The notes below the pieces were generated by a model that was not told the DNA's origin, made no database searches, and worked only from the letters and a program-made list of their open reading frames with translations. Below are positions 43,326 to 57,296 of a stretch of 64,000 nt of DNA, in pieces (within the stretch, counting starts at the first letter, position 1; each line of letters starts with the position of its first letter). The position numbers and the translations under genes are program-made. This DNA comes from Leptodontidium sp. MPI-SDFR-AT-0119 (lineage: Eukaryota > Ascomycota > Leotiomycetes > Helotiales > Leptodontidiaceae): positions 2,294,001 through 2,358,000 of the forward strand of contig JAHLEZ010000006.1 of the NCBI GenBank assembly GCA_020726505.1. Direction: 5' to 3'.

Positions 43326-43610
43326 TGTGGTGGGGAAGGCTCTGGTAGCTCCTTTGTCACCTGACCGGATAGGCTCTTTCCACATAAAAGGGTTCATCAC
43401 TTGAAAACAACTCAACAACCAAGAACTTTTCATAGATATTATCTAATACACTTTTTTTCTCCTCCCCTCCCTCGACTTGTCATGCTCTTTGGATATGTAT
43501 TATCTTTAGATTTGATCAATCCGCGATTTCCTACACCTAGAGTCTCCCCCCGTACCTCACTACATGCTACCCTCTTGTTGTGTGGTTTATTGGGCTTTTT
43601 CCCTCCCACA
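43326..43610 (+). repeat. 3' long terminal repeat
   Basis: 285 bp, reads identically to 31542-31826. It is followed by GTAT, also present before the 5' LTR. Confidence 0.95.
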
Positions 43611-44515
43611 GTATTTTGACTAAAGTGGTAATCGTACAACTTCAGAAATAAATCGTTGTAATGATATAGATTTGGAAATACTATAGCGTATTCCCATGAT
43701 ATTTGAGTGTTAAATACTACTGCGAAGTATACCAAAGTACAAAACTGAAGTAACCAAAAGAGTAGCGAGGGGATCAGGCGAGTAATTGTTATCGTTGAGG
43801 AGAGCAATGAGTGTAAACGTAGCCGAGAGATCTTCAACAGCTGCTACTGCTGGAGTGTTTACATGGCAATGCATGACAATGCATGTGAAGGCCGTCGCCC
43901 CTCTTGCTACAGACAGACGAGACATACACAGACAGAGCAGTCAATGTCTACTCTAGTATCGTGCTGACATGTTTCGGTGTATATGCTTTATTTTTCTTCG
44001 AGAAAGAACAAGACTGTCATGTGGACGCATTGGAGTCTTCTGAGAAAGGGCGGTTTTCTTGTTCTCTACTTGACAACCGGTTTGTAAGCAAAATACGAAA
44101 TCGGCCAGGCTCCTTATTTAAGTACTCTTGATCGAATATTTTCTTCACCATTAGTTCTCTATTCAGTTCTTTATTTAGAAGTCTTCAACAAGTAAACCTC
44201 TTCAACTGCCTCATTGGCTGCTGAATCTGTCATGTGATATCCACATTTCATGCCTCACTTGTCCTTATCTTGAAGCATCTACCGAGCAACCCCGGATTTT
44301 CCGACCCTGCATCTCATCCTCACATCACCGAACCCACCACGGCCTGGACAAGCTGCAGATTTGCTAGCCTCGATCAGCAAAGATTCTCATCTAACACCAA
44401 AGTCCAATCTCCTCTCAGCTTCTAGCGAACAGCCATCTAGACGTGGTGGCAGCTTATCGACGACCCCCACTTTTGAGGACATTTGAGCCAAAATAGGCAT
44501 GCAAAGTCAGAGGAT
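43611..44515. other. Intergenic region right of the retrotransposon
   Basis: About 900 bp holding the right insertion flank and the promoter of the Zn2Cys6 gene. No gene is supported. Confidence 0.5.
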
Positions 44516-46504
44516 ATGCAGAACATACAAGTAGCCAATTCCACATCAAAGGAGAAGAGTACTATTCCCCGCGAGGCTGCTATTCTTAATCCGAGGAGGG
44601 CTCCTAAGAGCCGCAATGGGTGTTTACGCTGCAAGGCGAAAAGAGTAGGTTGCTTGGCGCTATTCTCGAATTGTATTGACACTTCGTAGTTAAAATGTGA
44701 CGAAGCGAAGCCTGGATGTCAGCAGTGTGTTAAGAAGAATGTGGCATGTCCAGGATATAAGTCCAAGTCACTGGTTTGGTCTACCAAGCATGAAAAGATG
44801 CTGGCGTCGAATCAAGATGGTTCTTTTCCCTCGGCTTCGTCCATACCTGGTGTTGGACCATCTACATCGGCTCCTTCGATGCCAGAGAATCAAGTTCTAG
44901 ATTTCACTAAACCAGTATCCCAAGGAGAACTAGATACCAGTACCCTTCTGCCAATAGCAGAACCCCGATCACCTACCATCGACACGGGTGCAAGGAGAGA
45001 CTCGAATACAGCCACTGACAGTCTGTCAGCGATCCGTCAACAGCTACACCGCTCCACTGTCCCAGAATTTCTCTTACATCTACCCACTATGTTAGTTGAA
45101 TACTACTTCAGCTATGTCTGCCAGATCTTCTCGTCATTTGATGGCACACTAAATCCCTTCCGATCGACAGTTGGAAGGTTATGGGATGGCTCGGCTCCAA
45201 TCTACTATGCAATCCAAAGCATGGCGGCAGCATATCTAGCAAATCATTTCCCCCGAATGTCTCCTGTGGGCATGCAGATGCAACGAGAGACCTACAGATG
45301 TCTATACCAGGTCCCGCAGGGAGGAAAGAACCCCGCCGAGAACTTGGACAAGACACTTTTGACTGTACTCCTGGTAGGCCAAACGACGGCATGGCATGAC
45401 CCGAAGGATCTCGGCCTTGTCCATCTCAAAACGGCAAAGAGGCTGAATCGGAGGCGACTTGAGCAACAAGGTAGTGCAGTAGACAGTAGGGCGCGTCGGC
45501 AAAACGAGTTCTTTGAACAATGCATCCTGTACTGGGACATGCTTGCTGGGTTTGTGGAAGAAGACATTGATGAATTTGGCTTCGGGGAGTTTGAGATCCG
45601 TGATACTAGTCCTTCCACATCACCAAAGAGCGATACTTCCGAAGAGGGCGACAAAGTCTTCCCTCATCCATGGACGGGCGTCGCTCCTAAAGTACAAAAG
45701 CTATTTGCACAAGTTGGCCGTCTCATCAGGAGCTACCGAAAACGTACCGCGCAGGAAGCTGGATCCCTCGATTTTCTCTCTTTAGATCTCGGTTTTAACA
45801 TGGAATTTCCCCAAGACTCAGCAGCAACAATCGAAGCAACAGCCAAAGCCCAAGCTCTAGAAGAAGAGCTCCTCGCATTCGAGCCGCCCTCAGCATGCAA
45901 CCTCGTCGATGCGGGCGACGAGAATACCCCAGTACATCAATACATCCTCCTCGCAGAATCCTACAAATGCGCCGCTCTCCTCGAAATCTACCGCATCTTT
46001 CCCTCCATCCTCTTTAAGCGGGTGCCCTTCACCTCCAACACATTCGCCTCTTCCTCCCTCGACCCAGCCATCCAAAACCTCCTCCCAATACCCACGACCC
46101 AGCCCCCCTCTGATTTCCTCATCTCACTAGCTATGCACACAATCTCCCTTCTCGAAAAACTCCCTTCAACATCCGGCACCCGTTGTCTCCAACCCATCGT
46201 AATCCTCGCCGCCGGTTCCGAACTCCGCTTCTCGCCAGCCTCAACAACAGATCCAATGTCCGGATTCATGCCAGCGACGTCGAGTTCGATTTTCAATAGC
46301 TTGACGAATAGAGAGGTGGATATCGCTTCCGCGAGACGATTCGTGACGACGAGGTTACAGGAGTTTCAGCTCTCGTTGCCGGCTAAACCGATTGTGAGGG
46401 CGCTCATGTTGGTGCAGGAGACGTGGGCGAGGGCTGATCTTGGGCAGGAGGTGTTTTGGATGGATGTTATGGATGAGATGGGGTGGAAAACTATTTTTGG
46501 TTGA
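44516..46504 (+). CDS. Zn2Cys6 transcription factor with Fungal_trans_2 domain
   Basis: Model: exon 44516-44644, intron 44645-44689 (GTAGGT..GTAG, 45 bp), exon 44690-46504, giving 647 aa. The splice restores a perfect C-x2-C-x6-C-x6-C-x2-C-x6-C cluster (Cys36, 39, 46, 53, 56, 63), with CLRCKAKR in exon 1 and LKCDEAKPGCQQC in exon 2. A Ser/Pro-rich linker follows, then the regulatory domain of the Fungal_trans_2 type (PF11951): LLHLPTMLVEYYFSYVCQIF, LWDGSAPIYYAIQSMAAAYLA, and helical repeats to the C-terminus near EVFWMDVMDEMGWKTIFG. It is a nuclear DNA-binding regulator. It lies convergent to a hydrolase and ~5 kb from aromatic-catabolic genes, so a pathway role is possible but unproven. Confidence 0.9.
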
Positions 46505-46909
46505 AAATCTGACTGTTTTGTTTGTTGCTCTCGGATCTTGCGAAACTGCGGAGAGGTGGTTGGCTTGATGGTTCTGCAGTTTGTGGTGGTGGGTATCTGA
46601 ACGGCGAAGTCAGGTTTCATGGCGTTCCGGGATGCTTGATGGATAATGAATGACGATTTGTTCGGGGGGTGGAGTGTTTATAATGTTAAAGTACAACAGT
46701 CGGAAGCAGTGGTTCTGCACTGAACACCTTTACATGCTGTTCCGGGTTTTGATAGGTGGAAATTTCTTCACATGGACTCATTGAATTGGACTCATAGGAA
46801 GCACTAGTATCCCAGCAGTAAAGGAGCATCATACGATTCGAATTCTGCCTCTGCCTCTCTTGAAGAATTATATCTCCCCTATCCACTTTTCCCCCTCAAT
46901 TCACCCATC
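46505..46909. other. Short region between convergent genes
   Basis: About 400 bp holding the 3' ends of the transcription factor and hydrolase genes. Nothing else was recognised. Confidence 0.5.
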
Positions 46910-47828
46910 TCATGGCCTTCCCAAAAATCCTCCCACCAATCTCGCAACCTCCTCAGAAGCTTCAACACAATGCCAATGCCCCACCCCCTTCAAGACCTCA
47001 ACCTTCTTCTCCCCGTCCTTTGTCCCATACTCCCTCGCAATCGCCTCAGACGCCGCCAACGGGGCCGTCTTATCGTCTTCTCCAGCAAGAATAAGTAATG
47101 GCACTTCAATACTCCCATAATCCGGTTTCGTCGCATTGGCAATAGCATTACAAAGCGAAATATACCCTTCAGGGGAAGTCCCCAGGATAAGAGATCGGAT
47201 GAAAGCATGATGCAGCGCCGTAGATTTCGATCCCGTAGCACCTGTAGGGATTGTATTCGCGAGTGGTTCGAGGCCGTCTATTCTCCAACATTAACATCCA
47301 TCCCCTCAAAATCAATATCTCATAACTCGGAGATTCGCATGTGAGATAACATTCTGCAAACATAACAAAGCATAACGTACCAGCCTTCACAACCTCAACC
47401 CTCTTCCCAAAAACCTCCTTAAAGCTCTCAGCTGGATTCACAGGCCCAAGCAACACCACGCCTTTAACCCTCTCTTTAAACCTCGCCGCCATGCAACTCG
47501 CTACGATCCCGCCCATCGAGTGGCCAATCACTACGATTTTTTCTCTCACGTTCAGAGCGTCCAGGAGAGTGAGTGCGTCTTCCGCTATAGTGTGGATGGT
47601 TTGCTCACGCTCTTGAGTTCCGAGAGAGGAGAGACCCGATCCGGGGGTATCAAGGGCGATACATCGGCTTTGAGATGTGAGTGCTGGGATTATGGTGCTG
47701 TAGAAACAGGAGGAGGAGCCGAGACCGTGGATAAAGAGGGTTGTGTTGGGTGTGGAGTTGGAAGAGGTGGATGTGCTGGGCGTGTCGGTGTAGAAAATGG
47801 ATTTGGAGTTTATGGTTTTGAAAGGCAT
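46910..47828 (-). CDS. Alpha/beta hydrolase (two exons)
   Basis: Model: exon 47828-47381, intron 47380-47278 (GTACGT..ATAG, 103 bp), exon 47277-46910, giving 271 aa. LFIHGLGSSSCFYSTIIPAL holds the HG oxyanion motif, IALDTPGSGLSS the strand-turn Asp, and VVIGHSMGGIVAS the nucleophile elbow (Ser104). The second exon supplies the acid LLILAGEDDKTAP and the His in GVGHWHCVEA. The triad is therefore complete. The fold resembles 3-oxoadipate enol-lactonase and related C-C or ester hydrolases, which would suit a nearby aromatic pathway, but the substrate is not determined. No signal peptide is seen, so it is probably cytosolic. Confidence 0.88.
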
Positions 47829-48160
47829 TTTGAGATACAGTGTTTTAGAATGAATGAAGATGAGATTTAGTGAGATTTTTCGAGTGAGTGTTGGAAGTGA
47901 GGAAAAGTTTGAGATGATGGAGGTTTTACCCCCTCGGAAGGAGGCTGCAATTGGCGTGCCCCACTTCCCGCGAGGCGGCGGGGTGAAAGTAAACATCTCA
48001 GTTTTTTCACTTACCTTAGGTAGTAAGTAGTTGTTTATGAGATATTTATGAGTCTCAGAGGATTCATTTTTGTGCGAACTACGGGCTGTGTGAGTTCTGG
48101 AATATGCGAAGGAATTGGAAAGGAGTATACATCTAACTCTCAACGAGCTGGGTAAAAGGA

Positions 48161-48173
48161 GTGCATTATCCGA
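48161..48173 (+). repeat. 13-mer GTGCATTATCCGA, copy 1
   Basis: First of three same-strand copies within 5.1 kb. It lies ~330 bp upstream of the alpha/beta hydrolase ATG. It is followed by ACATCGTCGG, giving a CCG..CGG pair. Confidence 0.5.
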
Positions 48174-49369
48174 ACATCGTCGGTTGCGGGGAGTTCATTC
48201 ATTCCTACCTACCTACCTATCAATTAACTTTAACCAATGAATTGACTTACTCTACGTCACAAGGTAACTGAATTTTCGTCTTGTTTATCAAAGCTTTGGT
48301 TAGGATGTTGCACCGTTGAGTGTTATACTAACTAAAGCGAAAAAAGTTGCTAATGACTAGCAAAGCGAGAATCGGGCTCGAAACTTTTTCTTTGATTTTA
48401 CAACCTCTTTTTATCGCAGAACCTTTTGCATGAAAGTCGAGAAGGTCATTAAAAGTTACTAAAGCAATGTTTAGAGTCTTCCCCTTTAATGTTAGAGGCT
48501 TTATTTGAGTCGTTGTTACGAAATATTATACGTTCGTACGGTCGCAACTCGCTTCACCGGTCACGAAATGATTTAGCCTCGAAGACTGGCAGGTTTTTGC
48601 GATGTGCAACAAAGCTTTTGGAGACTGGAAACACGTGATATTTTCTCACGTGCAGGTTTATTACATTTTTCGTATCTGCATTTTACTTCCTAGGTGCCTT
48701 AACTGTCCCGATAAACGGAAATCCATCTGAAGGATTTTCGGCCTGGTCAATTGTCTATCTGCTCAATCTGGATCTGACCGTAGCATTGCTTCTTCCAGAT
48801 CTTGTGGCTGGAAAGTTGAGCCTAGTGTTCAGCCACAGAGCTCTGGTTGAACAGGCTCCAAAGACTTTCTTTGCCCTCCTGATGTTTTTAATGCAATCGC
48901 ATGATATAGTCGTTTACTTTGATGATCATTCCAAACCATCTCAAAGTCTCGCACCTTCTGCTTTCGGTGCTGTTGAAATCATTTCACACTGGCAGATTTG
49001 GCATCTCAACGACGTATGTACGATCAAGTCAAAAGCTGCTTGAGAGGAAACCAAGTAAGTTGAGATGAAGTTACCAATGTTTGTAAAAAATTCAACCATT
49101 TGTTCCCTCGCTTACCACCTTCAGAAGCAAAACCCACCTCAGAACTTCAACACCATCTCTTCCCAATTGAACACCCCCTCCTCCCAAAACAAAAATCACA
49201 ACATCGCACCTTCCGCCCTACCCTTTCAACCAACCCATCTACCCTCTTCAAATAACCAAATAAGCAAATCTCCCATATCATCTCTCACAACCCTACCTCA
49301 AATTCATCCTATCCCTCTCTTCATCCCTCACCAAACACCCACAGCCATATCACTAACACCTCCCCCAGA

Positions 49370-49441
49370 GCCCAGTACAATTACCCAGAAGGGAAAATAA
49401 TTAGTGCCCAGCACAATGCCCAGAAAGGATACATAATTAGT
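49370..49441 (+). repeat. Tandem repeat, 2 x 36 bp
   Basis: Two imperfect 36-bp units (49370-49405 and 49406-49441), each starting GCCCAG and ending ATAATTAGT. Confidence 0.75.
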
Positions 49442-51399
49442 GCCAGCGAGAGAACCTCAACAAGTCCACCACAGAAAACATTCAAACTCACAAAAAAAAA
49501 ACTTCAAAAGCGAAAGAAAACTCAAGAAAAAAGGGCAGATTTAAGATACCACGAATTTGTTGCGGAGGAATTCCTTGTGAGTTACATCTTTCGTCTCTAT
49601 TGTGAATTACCCGAGTGGGTTGGGGTTGTGAGAGACTCATTCTTTTCTTTTCCCATTTTCTTTTCTTTTCTTTTTTGCTTTTTGTTGCTTTTGGAGATGC
49701 CGAAAAGCGTGAGGGGTTTGAGGTGCTGAGTCCTGATTCTGGGGGAGGTGCGAGGGGGCAGTTGCCCGATTTGAAAGCCCACCAAACTCGGCTTTTATCG
49801 CAACAGCCAGACAGGTCGCTGCCGATATGCACACTCAATCATGCAGGATGAGTACGTGTAAATACAATTCCCATTCCGCTGATACGTAGCCAACAATGAA
49901 AACAGACCACAATGGACAGATCTCAGAGCAGGTGAACTCACCATGCTCAAGAGTTCTGGTAAACAACATGGAGCCTTTCACTGCGATTACCACGTCTTAG
50001 TAACGTAAGTAGATCTAGGGTAATCAAGTGCAAATTAAGAAGGCAGTAAAGAAGAAGGCATGAGATAACATAAATCGTTGGAAAAGTGCTATCTTCGGCA
50101 ATAGCATGGTAGAGCGACAAAATTCAAAAACCTGACAAAAAAAATTCCAGACTATCTTTCCAAGTTCCCGTAAATTACCTCTCATAGACCCCGGCCAGCC
50201 AGAAGAATATTCAGCTTTGATCCCAGAGCCGTCGGGAAAGATTGCTGAGAATTCGATGACATGCTTGGAAAAGCTAGTCGCTCAGGAGTGGCAAGGCGGG
50301 CGTTGGCCAAGGGGTATTTTTGTAGCCCTGGTTCGGAACGACAAGACCTCTTGTACATCCGGAGACGGGCAAGGTGTGTTCTTCAAGTATACAAACGAGT
50401 GCACTACAGACCGGAAATATATAGAATGTGGGTACAAGTCTGATGTTGATTTGAGGGAATAGTGAATAGGGAAACGGATATTTCAACTCGAAACGACATC
50501 TTGCTGCTGAGGAGTGGTAGGTAGGTAGTGAATACCGAAACCGAGTTCGAGAGCTCGAAATTAGCGGGTAGAAGCTTGTAATCGATAGCCCGTTTATTCA
50601 ATAGCCTTGAACAGCGGCGTTTGAATCTGCTAAGAGGTTAAAGAGTATAAGAGTAAGTTGGCATGTTCAAATAAGTCCATGGCGCAAACGATTGGAGGAA
50701 CAACGCGAGAGCTTGATTGGAGATGCTGGCTGATGGGGACCACAGGCAGAGCATCGTCTCTTTCTCGCAAGGAAGAACTTATTCCTGATGGGCCCTATGG
50801 GCAGATTTTTCCAATTCTGAGCGAGCAGGCTCTGTCTTGGCGTTGACTGTATCTCACTTCAGAATCTTGAGAATAGGTGAATGCCAACGAAAGGCTAGTC
50901 GACAGCCAAGACACCACTTGACGATGATGACGGCAAGTTACAACTGTCTGGGGATATGAACTGCAAGTCAAAAGATCAAACAGAAACGAGATTAGGAAAG
51001 AGAGGCTCAAATAACAACTTAAAATCCTTTATTGCATATTCTCAACCAGCATCGAGAACCGTGCCAAGTGACAAGCAAATCTCACATTTGCAAGGATTCC
51101 CTTTTCACTTATCCCATCTTCAAACAGAGACCGCAAAATTGGTGGCTGTTGAACGCACCACTGGAATCAAATATTGAAAATGTCTTGAAAGTCAAAACTG
51201 CCGTTCAGATTTGCAGATTGTGCTTCAGCTGGGAGGGATATTTCGGCATCGGGGACAAGCTGACAAGCACCTCGCATAGGACAGAACTTCCCAGCACAAA
51301 AGCATAAAACAGCTCACTTGATTATAAAGTTCTCCGAGATCATCCGTATGCAAGACGTTTGAGTTTGGAAGGAGAGCCTCCGTAGGATGGGGAGAGAGG

Positions 51400-51412
51400 G
51401 TGCATTATCCGA
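51400..51412 (+). repeat. 13-mer GTGCATTATCCGA, copy 2
   Basis: Second copy, ~190 bp past the 3' end of the dioxygenase gene. It runs into CATGTTCGGAT, making a near-palindrome with CCG-N7-CGG half-sites. Confidence 0.5.
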
Positions 51413-51602
51413 CATGTTCGGATCTGGGCCGGAAGTGGGCTTTCCCACGAACATGGTCACGACATTTGAGAACAAGTGCAGAAGAAAAGAGGTTTGGCAG
51501 AGACTCGAATGAATTTGGTGAAAATGTCTCCGTGGCATGCTTAGTTGCAAGATTGATTTGAGAACGCTAACATCATATCTCCATAACTGGAAAAAACGGC
51601 AC

Positions 51603-52663
51603 TTATTGCGACCCTCCCTGAGGCGCGATTACAATGGGGTATTCCAGCTCCAAAGTAGCTTTAGGATTTCCCTTCAGAGGCTTGAAATCGACAATCAAAG
51701 ATTCTTTGACTGCGAATACAGAGTCGTTCTCGAGGTATTGATCGTCCTTGTCGAAGATCTGGGTTGTAACTGGTTTGTAGCCGTCACGTTGGGCCTGGTT
51801 CCGTTAGATATGAGCAGAACAGATGAAGGGATAGCTTACGATGAGATGGATGTGCGCTGGTCTGAATGGATGTCTATCCAACATCTCTAGGAGTTTGCCC
51901 GCAGGGCCTAGATATGTGTTAGTGCTTGTCCTGCGCAGGTGAATGTATTGGGAACCATACCATCATTTGGTACTGGGTATGGCGTAGGCCTCAAGCAGTA
52001 AAATCCATAATATCCCTTCTCATCCGTCTTGAACTTCCCCCGCAAATTACAGTCCTGCTGTGCATCATCTTGTTGCTCATACAGTCCATTCGTAGAAGCT
52101 TGCCAAACATCAATCCACACACCCGGCACTGGCTGCTTCGTGACTAGATCCGTAGCAATTCCATGCATGTACACAATTTGCCCATCGGAAGGCACGTCCT
52201 GCACGATTGTAGATTCGTTCTCGAGTATGGGAGCGTCGTGGCGGAAGAATGGTCCGAGAATAGCACTGGCTGTCGCAGAATCGTTCGTCTCAGCGGCCAA
52301 TTTGAAGGTTATTTCGTCTACGAGTCTGCGAAGCTGTTAGCACATTCTCTGCATAGTTTCTGTTCATCTCAGATTGGATATGCCGTACGATTCGAGTCCA
52401 ATAACATCACACACAAGCTGTCCCTCATTCCTCTTATTATCACTCATCTTCCCCGCCCAGTTCATCATCTCTACACCAGCCATCCACTCGTCAACCGTCA
52501 ACTCGTTCTCCCGTGCGAAATCATGGACATGTTTGATCAAGCTGCTCATCACTTTCCGCATCCGCGGTGTGGCTTTTGGGCCTGTGGCGTCAATGACATG
52601 TTGTGTGAAGTTTGGGTCGAATCGCGAGTCGGAGGCCACGCTGTTACCGTTTGCTGTTGCCAT
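51603..52663 (-). CDS. Intradiol ring-cleavage dioxygenase (catechol/hydroxyquinol type)
   Basis: Model: exons 52663-52389, 52325-51961, 51907-51840 and 51794-51603; introns of 63, 53 and 45 bp; 299 aa, all joins in phase. An N-terminal dioxygenase helical domain ([20 protein letters not shown]) precedes the catalytic domain: [70 protein letters not shown] and RPAHIHLI. The four non-haem Fe(III) ligands are visible as Tyr174, Tyr208, His232 and His234. The enzyme inserts O2 into catechol or hydroxyquinol and opens the ring to a muconate or maleylacetate precursor. Adjacency to a phenol hydroxylase on the same strand supports this role. Substrate choice cannot be fixed from sequence. Confidence 0.93.
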
Positions 52664-53767
52664 CGTGTAGAGGTATATCTAGGTATTTAGATAGAGGATA
52701 TTAGATCTCGTAGAGTAGAAGCAAATCTGGAGAGTAGGAAGTCGGTGGTAGAAGACAAGACGACAGAACTGCTAGTATTTAAGGGACGTCGTTGACCACA
52801 AGCCACCCACTACAACACTCTGTCCCCTGTTCCGAGACGCTGCTGGCTGACCATCGGCGTGCGCTTGTATGGTCTCCGCGCGAGAACCCGGCCGGGGATG
52901 TGATGGGTACAAACATAGGTAGTTTTCGTTAAAGAGATCGAGACAGTGGTGTGGTGGTATCAGTGGTGGCCGATTCGAAGAGCTTTGGAGTGAAGCTTGG
53001 AAAATACGGCGGGGTAATTGGCGGGGGGAACGACCGCTGAGGTAGGTGATCTTTTAGGGTGTAAGCTCGCTAGATGTGGGGGAAACTGCCCGGATAGTGC
53101 CCCTAGACTACCAACAATTCACACCCTGCCACTTGACATGCGCTGCGCGACTGGTAGGAATTCCCGAGTTGTATGTATGTCAAGCTTACTTTCTACGTGT
53201 CAGCACTGATAAATTACGAAGCGTCGGATCGAATTGGTGAGAGTATAAGATTGATGGGTGCATTATCCGATGGTCATAAGCAGAGTACGTACCCCCAGTA
53301 CGAAAGAGCAAATGGAGCAAACCTTGATGAGCCGGTTCAATTGAATCTCGCCGGAATTGCATGGAAGAGTTCTTATTTCTGGCAGGATTATAAATATCTC
53401 TCCATCAATACTGGAGTGGAAAGACATGTTTGAATGGCAATTAAATGCATTATTTTAGACTTTGGTCAACATCAAGCGAGTCCCTGTCTGACATGAGATC
53501 AATTGCTAGCGCTGATTGATATGCCCAAGGACGTCAGCGGTCAATTCGGAATACAGAGTCTAAATTCTACGTATTTGATGGATTCTGCATTATCATTGAG
53601 CGCATTGTACGAGAACTTGGAGATCGTTCAAGGAGTGACGTGAGAATGAAGTGCTACCTCACACAACGAAGATATGTACAGTCAGTCCACGCAAAATAGA
53701 AGCCGTATAAACCAAAATTAACGTAATAACAAAATTATCATCTCAAACCATGCCATACCCTTCGGAC
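52664..53767. other. Intergenic region
   Basis: About 1.1 kb with the promoter of the dioxygenase and the 3' end of the phenol hydroxylase. It contains the third GTGCATTATCCGA copy. No gene was recognised. Confidence 0.5.
53258..53270 (+). repeat. 13-mer GTGCATTATCCGA, copy 3
   Basis: Third copy, between the dioxygenase and phenol hydroxylase genes. It shares the longer word GGGTGCATTATCCGA with copy 2. Confidence 0.5.
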
Positions 53768-56195
<2,428 letters not shown>

Positions 56196-57296
56196 GTTAT
56201 TCTAGAATGTCGAATGATGAGTTGTGAGACTGTGTAGAAATGCTCCAATTTGCAAAGCTTATGTTGAAGAGCACGATCTGAGGAAAGGGGAATGCCGTGA
56301 ACTGACGAAGATTAATCTCGAATCAATGATGATATATAAAAGGCCTCTTCCGAAAGGATAAGATTTATCGGATCCTCCGAGAGACGTGAAGTGTTAGTTG
56401 GATGGTCGGGGCGGGAATAAGTTCAGCTCACAGCCAGCTGATTGAGACTGAGAGGTCTCAGATACACCTCACAAATACCGTCTTCCTCCCCGAATGGCGG
56501 GGTAGCTAAGTAGTCTCCTTTAGTGCGGGGTGCTGGCGTGGCACAATGGAATGGTGAGGGTCCGCAGGCCGCTCGCTTCCCCCTTATTTCCTTTACGAGT
56601 AGGTTACCTAGGCGGGCAGGCGAGTTTGGAGGAAAATAGTAGAAATACCACAGTCGACTTCCTCTTTTGTTATTTTTACGTGTCTTGATTGATGATGGTT
56701 AAAATTTCTTTGGTAATCTTCACTGTTTCTATAACATGTCTCTGTAATTTGTTGTTGTTTCTGTCTTTGCCTTGTACATCTAATGTGTGCTTTGCTGTGC
56801 TTGTTGAGTTTGAGCTCCGTCAGAACTACACATCCAGTTACAGTTCCGAAGAATAAATAGTCGAAAAATATGCAATATGTTTCATTGTCTTTCAAATACA
56901 TAATATCCTTCACATCCTTCTGTTAATTCGCAGGTAGGACATAAGCTAGGCCTGGATCACGTGACTGTTTGGTCATGTACCTACACATCGCAATAGCGGG
57001 CAACTTTGTATTCGACTCGTATCGTATTCAGTCCCCATGCGATTTATTTCCTGTGGGTATTTTTTGGAGCGGGACTTGATATTGGAAAGAATAGTTGATC
57101 ATGAGCAGAGGTTGAGGCTCCAGGAAGAGTGCGTCTGCTCCTTTCCCAGCCAATGACAACCGAATAAACTCACCAGTTATCATCATCTCAAGCAACTTCC
57201 ACTTGATCTCACCAGCCTCTGAATATCGACATCATCGCGCCTGTATGGTTACCAATTAGCTCTTATCACTTTATCCGCCAGTATCTATCGACTACG
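56196..57296. other. Divergent promoter region
   Basis: About 1.1 kb between the minus-strand phenol hydroxylase and the plus-strand HET gene. No gene is supported. Confidence 0.5.
56331..56341 (-). promoter_or_regulatory. TATA-like box of the phenol hydroxylase
   Basis: The minus strand reads TTTTATATATC about 140 bp above the ATG at 56195. Confidence 0.4.

Larger units (their letters stand above)
31542..43610 (+). mobile_element. Ty3/gypsy-type LTR retrotransposon, full length (12.07 kb)
   Basis: Two 285-bp direct LTRs, identical on reading, bound an internal region with gag, an extra gag-like frame, protease, and RT-RNase H-integrase in Ty3 order. The LTRs start TGTGGTGGGG and end CCCTCCCACA. 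GTAT stands immediately outside both ends (31538-31541 and 43611-43614), a probable 4-bp target duplication. A primer-binding-like TGG lies just inside the left LTR and a polypurine tract just before the right LTR. Twelve kb is large for this class; about 3.2 kb after pol carries no long frame. Intact ends and identical LTRs indicate recent insertion. Confidence 0.95.
47829..51602. other. Gene-poor intergenic DNA
   Basis: About 3.8 kb without a supported gene. It holds a CCTA microsatellite near 48205-48225, a 2 x 36 bp tandem repeat, a polypyrimidine tract near 49640-49680 and two copies of a 13-mer (GTGCATTATCCGA). Several 60-117-codon frames lack proper starts or recognisable domains. Confidence 0.5.

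Noticed and set aside
49488..49851. Overlapping frames on both strands, one with a hydrophobic start resembling a secreted peptide
   Set aside because: The hydrophobic run comes from a CTTTT polypyrimidine tract, the start is GTG, and no signal of selection is seen.
50217..50462. 81-codon frame with several Cys, possible small secreted protein
   Set aside because: TTG start, no signal peptide and no splice partner.
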